Assembly (NCBI GenBank): GCA_017464525.1
Contig: JAFTZM010000002.1
Span: forward strand, 1 to 64,000
Length of the DNA stretch: 64,000 nucleotides
Source of the DNA: Clostridia bacterium
Lineage (GTDB): Bacteria > Bacillota > Clostridia > Oscillospirales > QAKW01
Direction of reading: 5' to 3'
Made by a program: the position numbers and the translations under genes. The notes beneath the pieces are model-generated. The model worked only from the letters and a program-made list of their open reading frames with translations, was not told where the DNA came from and ran no database searches. Below are positions 1 through 8,199 of the stretch, in pieces. How positions within the stretch are numbered: position 1 is the stretch's first letter; every line of letters begins with the position of its first letter.

Positions 1-246
1 ACAAAAGTCTTTTATTTCCTTGAAATTATCATAGCAGTCCGGAAAACTTTCATCTGAGTCGTGGCACATTCGATTAAGTTCGCACCACAGGTTGTAAAGA
101 TTTTGTTTATCAATAAACAAATTGTAATCCGCCCAATAATGCACAAAAAGGCAGTAAAAGAATTTAAATTGTATAGGTGTAAGTTTACTTAAATTTTTGT
201 ATAATGACCGTCGTGCAACGTTTTCAAATTTTGAGTTTACATCCAT
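1..246 (-). CDS. Unknown protein, partial (3' end beyond the window)
   Basis: An open frame runs from an ATG at 246 leftwards off the window for 82 codons without a stop. The translation (MDVNSKFENVARRSLYKNLS..., then KFFYCLFVHYWADYN) has a coherent hydrophilic/aromatic composition and the same AT-rich codon use as the neighbouring element genes. The Shine-Dalgarno is weak (AGAAAG). It diverges from the replication-type gene at 366, with about 120 bp of AT-rich DNA between the starts that could hold both promoters. I do not recognise the family. It is cut by the window edge, so length and domain content cannot be judged. Confidence 0.55.
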   Translation of the reverse strand, partial: MDVNSKFENVARRSLYKNLSKLTPIQFKFFYCLFVHYWADYNLFIDKQNLYNLWCELNRMCHDSDESFPDCYDNFKEIKDFC

Positions 247-365
247 AACAAGTTCGCTTTCTGTTCTTAGTTTTTGGTATATCTATGGCAAGGTATTTTT
301 AACTTCATTTAATTTAGCTTATTTTTATAATATTATAAGACGTTTAATAGTTCGGGGGATATTTT

Positions 366-1631
366 ATGATTACATTGGAAGAAATTGCTGGTAGGCTTAA
401 AGATAAAACTGATTATAGTTTCACCGTAAATAGAATGAGTTGGGAACCGCAAAAAGTTGACAACTATGTATTACCCTCTTTTGCTATTAAAGAAAGTTCG
501 GCTAAGGGCGCCGAAACAAAACTAAAGAATAAGTTAAGTAAGGTTTTAGCATTTATCGATTTGGTAAAACATAAGCGCTTTAAAACAGGTTGTACTGTTA
601 TGCCCATAAGTGTAACTAATAAAGACAATCTGGCTATATGGCAAAATGAAAAAGGCGTTTCAAGAGCTATTGACTTTATGATAGAAATTGGATTAATCAG
701 TGTTGAAAGTGATAAATATCAGTTTGGTGCTTATTATGAGAAGGATAATAAAAGTAAGACTTACCGTTACTATAAAGAAAATGAAGATAAGTTAAAAAAA
801 TATTGTGAAGACCACGACATTCAAATGTTTATAGTCAAAAATAAAGTTTACAATATGTCTGAACTTAAAAAATTACATACAGGCATTGATAAATCAAAGG
901 TTCGATTTGCTTCAAGACTTAAACTGATAAAACCTATTGAACTGAGTAGGGCAGAATTTGAAAAACAACTCACTTTATGTTTATATGAGAACTATCCAGC
1001 ACTAAGATTTCATATTGTAAAAGCTAATGAAATTAATGAAAAATATTATAAAGACTATCCTGAATTTCGTATTCGCTTTCAGCCCAATTTTACTTGGTCT
1101 GAAGATGAATTATATGTAAGTGGTATTGGTATCCGGGCAACAAATTCTTTAACTAATTTAAAAAAGGAAAATCGTAAAGAAGTTTTAAAAGAATATGGTT
1201 TCATACTTGAAAAGGATATAAATGCTTCCGTTCCCCGTATGACATTATCTTTAAATTCAGGTCATTGGATTGATGAATCACAAGATATGTATGAGCTTAT
1301 ATATCGTGTTATAGAGCCCACCGGTTTGTTTACTAAGGAGAAACGTGAGGCAATTAAAAAACTTCATATGAGAGCTTATTTTGATTCTGGAGATAAGTCT
1401 GTGGGACATCATACTTGGCTTACTATGGAACAAAATGGTATAGATAGAGAAGATGTTTGTGATAAGATGTCAGAATTCAGAAATGCCATTATCTCAGCCG
1501 AGGGTGGAAAGCTTTATGGTAGTGATATTTTTTATGTTGAGTCTTGTGTGTATCTTATGACACTCTATGATTTATTATCTGCGGGTCATAAGGTATGGCA
1601 AGTGTACGACTTCTTCTATTCTTCCGGTTAA
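366..1631 (+). CDS. Mobile-element replication-type protein, stopped early by an in-frame TAA
   Basis: The ATG at 366 follows a good ribosome site (GGGGGAT). The 421-residue product is lysine- and tyrosine-rich. In its C-terminal third it has D-x-N-A-S-V-P-R, then K-x-x-x-R-x-Y-F, then V-Y-D-F-F-Y. In order and spacing these resemble the A, B and C motifs of polymerase-type replication proteins of plasmids and phages. That is motif-level inference, not a family assignment. The frame ends at TAA 1629-1631, right after the VYDFFY motif, but stays open for 36 further codons to a second TAA at 1740-1742. The extension (DSQEWGQGADSEKLF... KTYWG) looks like real coding sequence, so the gene has probably suffered a nonsense change. 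It lies opposite the integrase and shares the terminator at 1875-1914. Confidence 0.6.
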   Translation: MITLEEIAGRLKDKTDYSFTVNRMSWEPQKVDNYVLPSFAIKESSAKGAETKLKNKLSKVLAFIDLVKHKRFKTGCTVMPISVTNKDNLAIWQNEKGVSRAIDFMIEIGLISVESDKYQFGAYYEKDNKSKTYRYYKENEDKLKKYCEDHDIQMFIVKNKVYNMSELKKLHTGIDKSKVRFASRLKLIKPIELSRAEFEKQLTLCLYENYPALRFHIVKANEINEKYYKDYPEFRIRFQPNFTWSEDELYVSGIGIRATNSLTNLKKENRKEVLKEYGFILEKDINASVPRMTLSLNSGHWIDESQDMYELIYRVIEPTGLFTKEKREAIKKLHMRAYFDSGDKSVGHHTWLTMEQNGIDREDVCDKMSEFRNAIISAEGGKLYGSDIFYVESCVYLMTLYDLLSAGHKVWQVYDFFYSSG

Positions 1632-1742
1632 GATAGTCAGGAATGGGGACAGGGGGCTGATAGTGAAAAGTTATTTACGGAAATGATTTCAAAAGGTGTA
1701 AAATTAAATTTTGAATATTTTTTAAAAACCTATTGGGGGTAA
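1632..1742 (+). pseudogene. In-frame 36-codon continuation beyond the stop of the replication-type gene
   Basis: After the TAA at 1629-1631 the same frame continues with no stop for 36 codons and ends at TAA 1740-1742. In DNA with about 70% A+T a random open run of this length, starting exactly at a stop and ending with a mixed, charged-aromatic peptide, is not expected. It is best read as the lost C-terminus of the upstream protein. Confidence 0.5.
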
Positions 1743-1746
1743 AAAA

Positions 1747-1770
1747 TTCAAAAAATAATTATTTTTTGAA
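1747..1770. repeat. 24-bp perfect AT palindrome
   Basis: The two halves (TTCAAAAAATAA and TTATTTTTTGAA) are exact reverse complements. The palindrome sits five bases after the second stop of the replication-type frame and is followed by about 60 bp of nearly pure A+T. It may act as a terminator for the plus-strand gene or as an easily melted site of the element. The sequence does not decide between these. Confidence 0.5.
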
Positions 1771-1874
1771 AATTTATATAATAAAAAAATTTTATAAAAA
1801 AAATAATAAATAAATTATTATATATACAATAGCTGACACTTGCAAACACATAAAAATCATAATAATTTACACTA

Positions 1875-1914
1875 AAAAAGAACTGACGATCTTAAAAAAT
1901 CATCAGTTCTTTTT
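1875..1914. terminator. Bidirectional terminator between replication-type gene and integrase
   Basis: AAAAAGAACTGA at 1875-1886 pairs with TCAGTTCTTTTT at 1903-1914, giving a hairpin with an A-run on one side and a T-run on the other. It lies 30 bp after the integrase stop and downstream of the plus-strand gene, so it can serve both. Confidence 0.7.
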
Positions 1915-1943
1915 ATCTTCAATGCACGCCCCGAAATATCAAA

Positions 1944-2882
1944 TTATTTCTTTAACGAAATATGTGTCCGACTGTAAAACTTATCTAACACATTAATTTC
2001 ATCCACCTGTTTTGCCACATCACTTACTAATAAATGAATATAATTCTGAGTGATTTCCAAGCTCGAATGTCCCAACAACTGAGACAAAGAAACTACATTA
2101 CCACCACTTAAAATCCATTGTTTAGCAAACGTATGTCTATATCTATGAATCCCCGTTGTCTCTACGCCCCGACGTTTATTATATTCATAAAGCATATGAT
2201 AACAAGTGCTTTTTACAAGCTGCTGACCGAATACATTACAGAACAAGTAATCATCATCAGTCTTATGATTTCTATACTTCAAATACTCCCTTAAAATATT
2301 AACCATAGTCTGATTTAGCGGCACTATCAAAGGCTTTCTATTCTTAGTGACATTCACATACACAACGTTATTATCAAAATCAATATCCTTTACTTTTATG
2401 TTCATTAGACTTCTTTGTCTAACTGCAGTTGAGAATAGGAAGTTAGTCATAACCCAACATTGATATTCTATAAAGGAACACTTCTTAATGTTAGGTTTTT
2501 TAAGCAGCAGTTGCAACTCTTGTTCATTGTAAGTCTCAATATGACTTTTATCAACCTTGATCGCCTGCATCTTATAACTTTGAATATAGCCCTCGTTCAT
2601 CAGGTAATGCATTGTAGTTATAAAGTCACGCAGATACGAATTTATACTGACATCATTATTAAGAGTCGAACGCAGGTGCAACACGTATCTTTTATAAGCG
2701 TCCTCATCAATTTCTTCAATCGGTGTATCGGGCTCAAAGAACTTAAAGAACTGGACATAACTCTGTCTATAATGATTTATAGTCCCTTGTCTTAAATTCC
2801 TCTGCCGGCAGTATTCCAAATACTTATTACAACCCTCCTCAAAAGTAAGACCTCTCGTAGCTTTCATTTTCAGTTTGTGCAT
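1944..2882 (-). CDS. Tyrosine recombinase/integrase
   Basis: This is a phage-integrase-family site-specific recombinase that would integrate and excise the AT-rich element. The ATG at 2882 is chosen over an upstream ATG (2927) because a GAGAGG site lies 9 bases before it. That gives 312 residues, normal for the family. An N-terminal SAM-like core-binding domain (about residues 12-95, EEGCNKYLEYCRQRNL) precedes the catalytic domain. All catalytic residues are visible: R in TAVRQRSL, K in VTKNRKP, HxxR in HRYRH, H in LGHSS and the tyrosine nucleophile in TQNYIHL. The gene lies next to the element edge, with its promoter side towards the chromosome and a 14-bp inverted repeat at 2916-2955. It looks intact and potentially active. 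Confidence 0.93.
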   Translation of the reverse strand: MHKLKMKATRGLTFEEGCNKYLEYCRQRNLRQGTINHYRQSYVQFFKFFEPDTPIEEIDEDAYKRYVLHLRSTLNNDVSINSYLRDFITTMHYLMNEGYIQSYKMQAIKVDKSHIETYNEQELQLLLKKPNIKKCSFIEYQCWVMTNFLFSTAVRQRSLMNIKVKDIDFDNNVVYVNVTKNRKPLIVPLNQTMVNILREYLKYRNHKTDDDYLFCNVFGQQLVKSTCYHMLYEYNKRRGVETTGIHRYRHTFAKQWILSGGNVVSLSQLLGHSSLEITQNYIHLLVSDVAKQVDEINVLDKFYSRTHISLKK

Positions 2883-2915
2883 AGTAAAATACCTCTCTTT
2901 TAATACAAAAAAATA

Positions 2916-2955
2916 TGGACACATCATTTAAGATTACTCAAAAATGATGTGTCCA
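2916..2955. repeat. 14-bp inverted repeat at the element edge (possible integrase or operator site)
   Basis: TGGACACATCATTT at 2916-2929 is repeated exactly in inverse orientation at 2942-2955, with a 12-bp spacer. It lies immediately upstream of the integrase ribosome site and at the AT-rich/GC-rich transition. A partial third copy (ATATGTGTCCGAC) occurs near 1960-1972 in the last codons of the integrase. Integrase core or arm sites and autoregulatory operators both look like this. There is no T-run to make it a convincing terminator. Confidence 0.55.
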
Positions 2956-3029
2956 ACTTTTTAAGTGTTAAATTTTTAAATCAGGTCTTTTACAAGTTGC
3001 CCGAAAGCTTCAAAAAGCCTTACAAACCC

Positions 3030-4031
3030 TTATTTTCTAAGAGCTTCTTCGACAGCAACTGCACAAGCAACAGTCATACCAACCATGGGGTTGTTACCTG
3101 CACCGATCAAGCCCATCATTTCTACGTGGGCAGGAACGGAGGAGGAGCCTGCGAACTGAGCATCGCCGTGCATACGGCCCATGGTATCGGTCAAGCCGTA
3201 GGAAGCGGGGCCTGCAGCCATGTTGTCGGGATGCAGGGTACGGCCGGTACCGCCGCCGGAAGCAACGGAGAAGTACTTCTTGCCGTTCTCCCAGCACCAT
3301 TTCTTATAGGAGCCGGCAACGGGATGCTGGAAGCGGGTGGGGTTGGTGGAGTTACCGGTGATGGAAACGTCCACATGCTCATGCTTCATGATGGCAACGC
3401 CTTCCAGAACATCATTGGCACCGTAGCAGCGAACCTTAGCACGGTCGCCATCGGAATAAGCGGTGGTGTTCACGATCTTCAGCTCACTGGTGTAGAAATC
3501 ATAATCGGTCTCCACATAGGTAAAGCCGTTGATTCTGGAGATGATGTAAGCAGCATCCTTGCCCAAACCGTTCAGGATGACCTGCAGAGGCTCTTTACGA
3601 ACCTTATTGGCGGTACGGGCGATACCGATAGCGCCTTCAGCAGCGGCAAAGGACTCATGGCCGGCCAGGAAGCAGAAGCACTTGGTCTCCTCTTCCAGCA
3701 GCATAGCAGCCAGATTACCGTGGCCCAGACCAACGCTTCTGGTCTCAGCAACAGAGCCGGGGATGCAGAAAGCCTGCAGACCCACGCCGATATCTCTTGC
3801 AGCGTCGGCAGCGTTCTTGCTGTTGTTCTTCAGTGCGATAGCGCAGCCCAGAGTATAAGCCCAGGAAGCGTTCTCAAAAGCGATGGGCTGAACGCCCTTC
3901 ACGATAGAGGCAACATCAATGCCCTTGGACAGGCAGTATTCGTTTGCTTCATCCAGAGTGGCGAAGCCATACTGATCCAGAACGGGCTGGATCTTGCCGA
4001 TTCTTCTCTCGTAACCTTCAAAAGTAGCCAT
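3030..4031 (-). CDS. GGGtGRT protein
   Basis: The 333-residue protein carries the signature ASGGGTGRTLHPDN that names the GGGtGRT family, which is conserved in anaerobic Firmicutes and has no established function. A GGAGGA site lies 7 bases before the ATG. No signal peptide or membrane segment is seen. The C-terminus (GNNPMVGMTVACAVAVEEALRK) is intact. It follows the Fe-S scaffold-like gene by 16 bp on the same strand, and this pairing is the usual context for the family. Cofactor or substrate cannot be stated. The partnership suggests a role tied to iron-sulfur chemistry, which is inference. Confidence 0.85.
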   Translation of the reverse strand: MATFEGYERRIGKIQPVLDQYGFATLDEANEYCLSKGIDVASIVKGVQPIAFENASWAYTLGCAIALKNNSKNAADAARDIGVGLQAFCIPGSVAETRSVGLGHGNLAAMLLEEETKCFCFLAGHESFAAAEGAIGIARTANKVRKEPLQVILNGLGKDAAYIISRINGFTYVETDYDFYTSELKIVNTTAYSDGDRAKVRCYGANDVLEGVAIMKHEHVDVSITGNSTNPTRFQHPVAGSYKKWCWENGKKYFSVASGGGTGRTLHPDNMAAGPASYGLTDTMGRMHGDAQFAGSSSVPAHVEMMGLIGAGNNPMVGMTVACAVAVEEALRK

Positions 4032-4047
4032 TGTTGTTCCTCCTTCC

Positions 4048-4740
4048 TTATTCTGCTCTCGGATCGATGTACTTCACAGCATCATCGAACCGGCCGTAGG
4101 TACCGATGTTCTTCTCGAAGGCATCCTTCGGATCGGCACCTTTACGGATCATATCCATCATTTTGCCCAGATTGACAAACTGATAGCCGATGCACTCGTT
4201 ATTGGCATCCAGAGCCACCTTCAGGATGTAGCCCTCAGCCATTTCCATGTAACGAACGCCCTTTACCTTGGTGGCAAACATAGTACCAACCTGAGAGCGC
4301 AGACCCTTGCCCAGATCCTCCAAAGAAGCACCGATGGGCAGACCGTCCTCGGAGAAAGCGGTCTGGGTGCGGCCGTATACCAGCTGCTTGAAGATCTCAC
4401 GCATAGCCACGTTGATGGCATCACAAACCAGGTCGGTGTTCAGAGCCTCCAGCAGAGTCTTGCCCTGCAGGATCTCAGCGGCCATGGCGGCAGAGTGGGT
4501 CATACCGGAGCAGCCCAGAGTCTCAACCAGAGCTTCCTCGATAATACCTTCCTTAACATTCAGGGTCAGCTTGCAGCAGCCCTGCTGGGGAGCGCACCAG
4601 CCGATACCGTGGGAAAGACCGCTGATATCGCTGATCTGGGTAGCCTTTACCCATTTGCCCTCTTCAGGGATGGGAGCAGGGCCGTGATGAGGACCCTTGG
4701 CTACTACGCACATACTTTCAACTTCATGTGAATAGTTCAT
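4048..4740 (-). CDS. NifU-like iron-sulfur cluster scaffold-type protein
   Basis: The start at 4740 (MNYSHEVESM) is preferred over an ATG six codons earlier because AAGGAG precedes it at good spacing. The 230-residue product has a NifU/IscU-like core: GWCAPQQGCCKLTLNV (about residues 47-62), then ETLGCSGMTHSAAMAAEIL with a conserved cysteine, and further on ICD/LVCDAIN. It is longer than housekeeping IscU, with an added C-terminal half (TMFATKVKGVRYMEMAEGYILKV). It precedes the GGGtGRT gene in an operon driven by a good promoter at 4786-4814. Cluster assembly or transfer for a dedicated client is the likely role. Confidence 0.8.
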   Translation of the reverse strand: MNYSHEVESMCVVAKGPHHGPAPIPEEGKWVKATQISDISGLSHGIGWCAPQQGCCKLTLNVKEGIIEEALVETLGCSGMTHSAAMAAEILQGKTLLEALNTDLVCDAINVAMREIFKQLVYGRTQTAFSEDGLPIGASLEDLGKGLRSQVGTMFATKVKGVRYMEMAEGYILKVALDANNECIGYQFVNLGKMMDMIRKGADPKDAFEKNIGTYGRFDDAVKYIDPRAE

Positions 4741-4785
4741 GATGAATTCTCCTTCCATAAATTGTGTTTTCGCACATACAATTGA

Positions 4786-4814
4786 ATTATACTGTATTTT
4801 CTGCGACTTTTCAA
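4786..4814 (-). promoter_or_regulatory. Sigma-A promoter of the Fe-S scaffold/GGGtGRT operon
   Basis: On the minus strand TTGAAA (4809-4814) and TATAAT (4786-4791) are 17 bp apart, 45 bp upstream of the start codon. The -35 box falls on the edge of the AraC-derived repeat that begins at 4810. Confidence 0.75.
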
Positions 4815-4821
4815 GCCTTTT

Positions 4822-4890
4822 TCAACGATTTGTGAGGGTTTTCCCGAAATATTTCCCGCAACCCCCGCAAAGACACCCCGGATCCTCCGA
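4822..4890 (-). pseudogene. Remnant of the 3' end of an AraC-family regulator gene
   Basis: On the minus strand this reads EDPGCLCGGCGKYFGKTLTNR then stop. It aligns without gaps to the C-terminus EDPGYLCRLYKKYFGKTLTNR of the intact AraC gene ending at 10002. Nucleotide identity is about 98% over the last 46 bp (4810-4855 versus 9990-10035), and the match includes 12 bp beyond the stop codon. It falls to about 70% in the preceding 33 bp and then ends. No start or upstream part is present. Confidence 0.8.
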
Positions 4891-5259
4891 GCCTCAGGGT
4901 GTCGAAAAACTCATTCTTCTATTTCGACACCCTGGGAGACGAACGAAAAAGAGTGCAGATTTCGCTGAAATGATCCCGACGGCGTTTGATGGGGTCCCCG
5001 CAAAACTTTCGTGTTTTGCGGGGAGAAGGAAAAAGGAATGCGCAGAGTGGATATATCCAATACTTTGGAAATGGAACAACGCTCATTTCTTTTGACGCAC
5101 GCCGAGCGGTCATTTCGGCGGAAAGCAGAAAAAATTCCAATCAAAATGCCAAAGAGAAAGAGCAAAAACTCTTTCTCTTCGTCATACTTTCAATATAGGA
5201 AACGACCGTTTTTCCTTTTTATTTTTCTGCGGTCGGTGCCTTTTTCGGCAGTCTCAGGT

Positions 5260-8160
5260 TTATGATCCGATAGCCCTCAACAATACCACCGCATCATAGA
5301 TGGAGACTTCTCCATCGGCATTATAATCCGCCGCTTCCTCAATGATCTCGACCCGGCGGCCAACCAAGTATTGCATCAGTACCACCACGTCAGCTGTGCT
5401 CAGCTGGCGATCCCCATCAACATCTCCTGCAACGAAGTCCAGCTTGGTACCTTCTGCCGTTCTGGTATCGGTAGCGCCGCAGCCCGCCGTGCACTTGGCA
5501 GTTTCGGTTCCGTCCTCATAAATGGTGGCATCCTGATTGTAAACGTATTCGCCCCAGGTGTGCTCCTCCATTTGACAATTGCGGAAGGAATAATAGGTTT
5601 GCAGATCGGCAATATCCTCCTCGGTCACCGCACAGTTGTAGACCAGCAGATCGTCCACCTCGGCGTTGATATTGTTGCAATATTCTCCCGTGCCGTCCTG
5701 GCCCAGATTGAAGGGCAGACCGGAATCCAGGGTAAGCTCGCCCAGGCTTTCCAGCGAGGTTTCGGTTACAAATTGGAAATTCTCGTAGTACTTGGCTTTT
5801 TGAGTCTCCCGATCCACCACCAGCAGGGTATGCACCCACTGCCCGTAGTTTTCTTCGTCATAGTTGGTTGCCATGCGGATCCGAACGGCTTCGTCCAGAT
5901 TGGAAAAGGCCATATTGGCCGCCAGGCCCGCATTTCTCATGGGGAAGGTGAAGCCGGTGTTGCGGCTGTTGGTCCAATCCTGATTTCCATACAATGCGGG
6001 GTCTCCGTAAATCTTTCCACGGTTGACCCAAAGGCCGATACTGAAGCTTTCGGTGCCGAAGGTCAGCTCATCGATCGAGATATAACCGTCGCAGGAAAGC
6101 TCCACCCCGTGGCCGTAATAGCCGTCGGTATAATAGATAGCGCCTACATTTTCTGCCGTAACATTCCCCATCAGGTCAGTATTCTTGCCATCGTCGAAGA
6201 AGATGGCCGCCTCTAATTTTTCGGTATCCACAAAGTTGCCGATATAGGTGGCCTCGTCCTCGGTGGGAGTAGGAGCCGTGACCGACTCGGCCAAGGTTTC
6301 TTTATAGGGAGCATCCAGATAATCCGTAAAGAGGTTCTTGGGCACATAGGAATCCCAAACGGGATTTCCCTTGGCATTCAGGGCATAGGTGACGATGGCG
6401 GCGGTATCGATCAGCCGCATCTGCAGATCATCGGTCTGGTTGACCCCTGTGCCCACTGCACCGAAGAAGACATATTTCTCCACATCCGACCAATCGCCGT
6501 GGCTACCGCCTGTTTCATCCCCGGGGTTGGTGCCGCCGTGGTCTGCGGTCACAATGAACAGTGTGTTGTCCTTCATTTCATCGTTGGCTTGGATGGCAGC
6601 GTAGATCTCCCCCACATACCCGTCGATAGTCACAGCGGATTCCTTAAACATTGTGCCGCCGTACCCGAATTCATGACCCCGGGAATCCAAGGTATTAAAA
6701 TGAAGGTACAGCAGATTGGGGCTTTCCTCGGTGATCTGCTCCACAGCAAGTTTCTTTACGGCAGCATCCCGTGCAATGGGGCCGCCGACACCGTTATTCA
6801 CCACCCCTTTCAAAACACCGATCCCATCCTCAATGCAACCAATATCGATATTTTGCCAGGTGCAGAAGGTAGAAATCATATAATCGGGGTAGCTCTCCCG
6901 CACCAACTTAAAGAAGGTAGGATATTCATCCTTGGTATAGGGTGTGGCATTGGTGGTATCGTTGGTCACCTCATGCAGATTGGGGGTAACGCCCGTCATA
7001 CAAGTCGACCAGTTTTGTGCGCTGATGGAAGGGCTGGTGACTAGGCATTTTTTGGTATAAGCGCCATTGGCAAAAATACTGTCGATGTTGGGAGTCTCTG
7101 CTCCAAAGAAATCGCCGGCTCCATCGATCCCGACCACTACCACGTGCTCGTATATCTTGCGGTCGGGAGCAGCGGTCACTGTAATATCGCAGGAGGCGGT
7201 CTTGCCGTCCACCGTTGCGGTGATCACGGCGGTGCCCGGAGCAACCGCCTTCACCACGCCGTTTTCATCCACCGTAGCTACGGCGGTGTTATCGCTGCTC
7301 CATGCGGTCGTCCGGGGAAGGGTCGCCTCAGGGGCAGTGGTTGCAGTCAGCGCCACCCCTTGGTTGACCTGCAGCTCTGCAGAGGTCTTATTCAGGGTCA
7401 CCGACTCAGCGGGGGTATAATAATAATTCTTCAGATTGCCGATGGTCTCCGCCGTAACCGCATGGTCAAAGACCAAAAGATCATCGAAGGTCAGGTCGGC
7501 AGAATACTTATAGCTGGCAGTCGGCTCATGCCCGATGGTGAAAGGAAGCCCGGAATCCAAGGAATAGGTACCAAGATCTGCAATGGAGGTTTCGGTCACG
7601 TATTGAAAATCTTCGTAATACTTGGCAACGTTGTTCTCACGGTCAATCACCAGCAGGGTATGCACCCATTGGTTCAGTTTTTCGGCGGAAAACACCGTTT
7701 TCATCCGAATACGAACGCTGGCGGGCTGGTAGGAGAACGCCATAGCAGCATTACTCCCCGTAGCCGCCATGGGAACGGCAAAGCCGGTGTTCCGGCTGTT
7801 GTTCCAGTTTTGGTTACCGTACATGAAGGGATCCCCCGTCGCCACTTCGCCACGGTTGATCCAAAGGGCGATGGAAAAGCTCTTTTCCGAAAATTTTACG
7901 TCGGTGCTGACGTAAGAGGTACCGGGTGCATAAACGGCTTTTCCATTATAGCCGTCCACGTATTCCACCGTGCCATTGGCCGTAGCCGTGGTGGTACCGT
8001 AGGCGGCATCCAGATTGGAATCAAAGAAATAGGCGGCGGTCAAGCTGTCCACATCGATATAGTCACTCAAAGAACGGGTGGTCGCATGGGAAACAAAAAC
8101 CATTCCCATCAGCAACACCACCGCACAGCAAAACGCCATCCATCGTTTCATCGTTTTCAT
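5260..8160 (-). CDS. Secreted LamG-Ig-phosphodiesterase-LamG-dockerin protein
   Basis: The ATG at 8160 follows AAGGAGGAG and gives 966 residues. A signal peptide (KRWMAFCCAVVLLMGMVFVSHA) is followed by a LamG-like jelly roll (about 30-245), a Big_2 Ig-like domain (about 250-330), an alkaline-phosphatase-superfamily type I phosphodiesterase domain (about 337-640), a second LamG-like domain (about 650-870), a Cys-containing HTWGEY...CTAGCGATDT linker repeat, and a C-terminal type I dockerin (about 907-966). The dockerin has two calcium-loop repeats, GDVDGDRQLSTADVV and ADYNADGEVSIYDAV. The phosphodiesterase metal ligands are visible: GIDGAG, DSRGHEFG, TADHGG and SHGDW. The two LamG units share many segments (YGNQ.W.NSRNTGF; QWVHTLLV.DRE) and are a tandem-type duplication. 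The protein should be tethered to a cohesin scaffold outside the cell. Substrate is unknown. It is the last gene of the DeoR operon. Confidence 0.85.
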   Translation of the reverse strand: MKTMKRWMAFCCAVVLLMGMVFVSHATTRSLSDYIDVDSLTAAYFFDSNLDAAYGTTTATANGTVEYVDGYNGKAVYAPGTSYVSTDVKFSEKSFSIALWINRGEVATGDPFMYGNQNWNNSRNTGFAVPMAATGSNAAMAFSYQPASVRIRMKTVFSAEKLNQWVHTLLVIDRENNVAKYYEDFQYVTETSIADLGTYSLDSGLPFTIGHEPTASYKYSADLTFDDLLVFDHAVTAETIGNLKNYYYTPAESVTLNKTSAELQVNQGVALTATTAPEATLPRTTAWSSDNTAVATVDENGVVKAVAPGTAVITATVDGKTASCDITVTAAPDRKIYEHVVVVGIDGAGDFFGAETPNIDSIFANGAYTKKCLVTSPSISAQNWSTCMTGVTPNLHEVTNDTTNATPYTKDEYPTFFKLVRESYPDYMISTFCTWQNIDIGCIEDGIGVLKGVVNNGVGGPIARDAAVKKLAVEQITEESPNLLYLHFNTLDSRGHEFGYGGTMFKESAVTIDGYVGEIYAAIQANDEMKDNTLFIVTADHGGTNPGDETGGSHGDWSDVEKYVFFGAVGTGVNQTDDLQMRLIDTAAIVTYALNAKGNPVWDSYVPKNLFTDYLDAPYKETLAESVTAPTPTEDEATYIGNFVDTEKLEAAIFFDDGKNTDLMGNVTAENVGAIYYTDGYYGHGVELSCDGYISIDELTFGTESFSIGLWVNRGKIYGDPALYGNQDWTNSRNTGFTFPMRNAGLAANMAFSNLDEAVRIRMATNYDEENYGQWVHTLLVVDRETQKAKYYENFQFVTETSLESLGELTLDSGLPFNLGQDGTGEYCNNINAEVDDLLVYNCAVTEEDIADLQTYYSFRNCQMEEHTWGEYVYNQDATIYEDGTETAKCTAGCGATDTRTAEGTKLDFVAGDVDGDRQLSTADVVVLMQYLVGRRVEIIEEAADYNADGEVSIYDAVVLLRAIGS

Positions 8161-8199
8161 TTTTCTCCTCCTTAACAATCATAAAATCCCATGCAATAG

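Larger units (their letters stand above)
1..2955. mobile_element. AT-rich end of an integrated element
   Basis: This stretch is strongly AT-rich while everything to the right is GC-rich. It carries a tyrosine integrase, a replication-type protein and an unknown partial gene, and stops at a 14-bp inverted repeat just before the housekeeping-like GGGtGRT operon. These are the usual marks of the integrase end of an integrative element or prophage remnant. The left boundary lies outside the window. The right boundary is placed at the inverted repeat by inference; no attachment-site duplicate can be identified because the other end is not visible. Confidence 0.75.
4741..5259. other. 519-bp intergenic region with AraC remnant and three hairpins
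   Basis: No credible gene is found; the short open frames overlap one another on both strands. From left to right the region holds the scaffold operon promoter, an AraC 3' remnant (4822-4890), a 13-bp perfect hairpin at 4895-4907/4922-4934 (CAGGGTGTCGAAA arms), an 11-bp hairpin at 4996-5006/5013-5023 (CCCCGCAAAAC arms) and an 11-bp hairpin at 5152-5162/5169-5179 (AAGAGAAAGAG arms). The last one is placed to end transcription of the dockerin gene, which stops at 5260, although the following T-run is weak. Confidence 0.6.

Noticed and set aside
2949..4175. 408-codon plus-strand frame across the GGGtGRT gene
   Set aside because: Antisense to a conserved protein, with no start signal or recognisable domain.
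4894..5170. Short overlapping open frames in the 4741-5259 intergenic region
   Set aside because: Several frames on both strands cover the same hairpin sequences, none has a ribosome site, and their peptides show no protein-like pattern.
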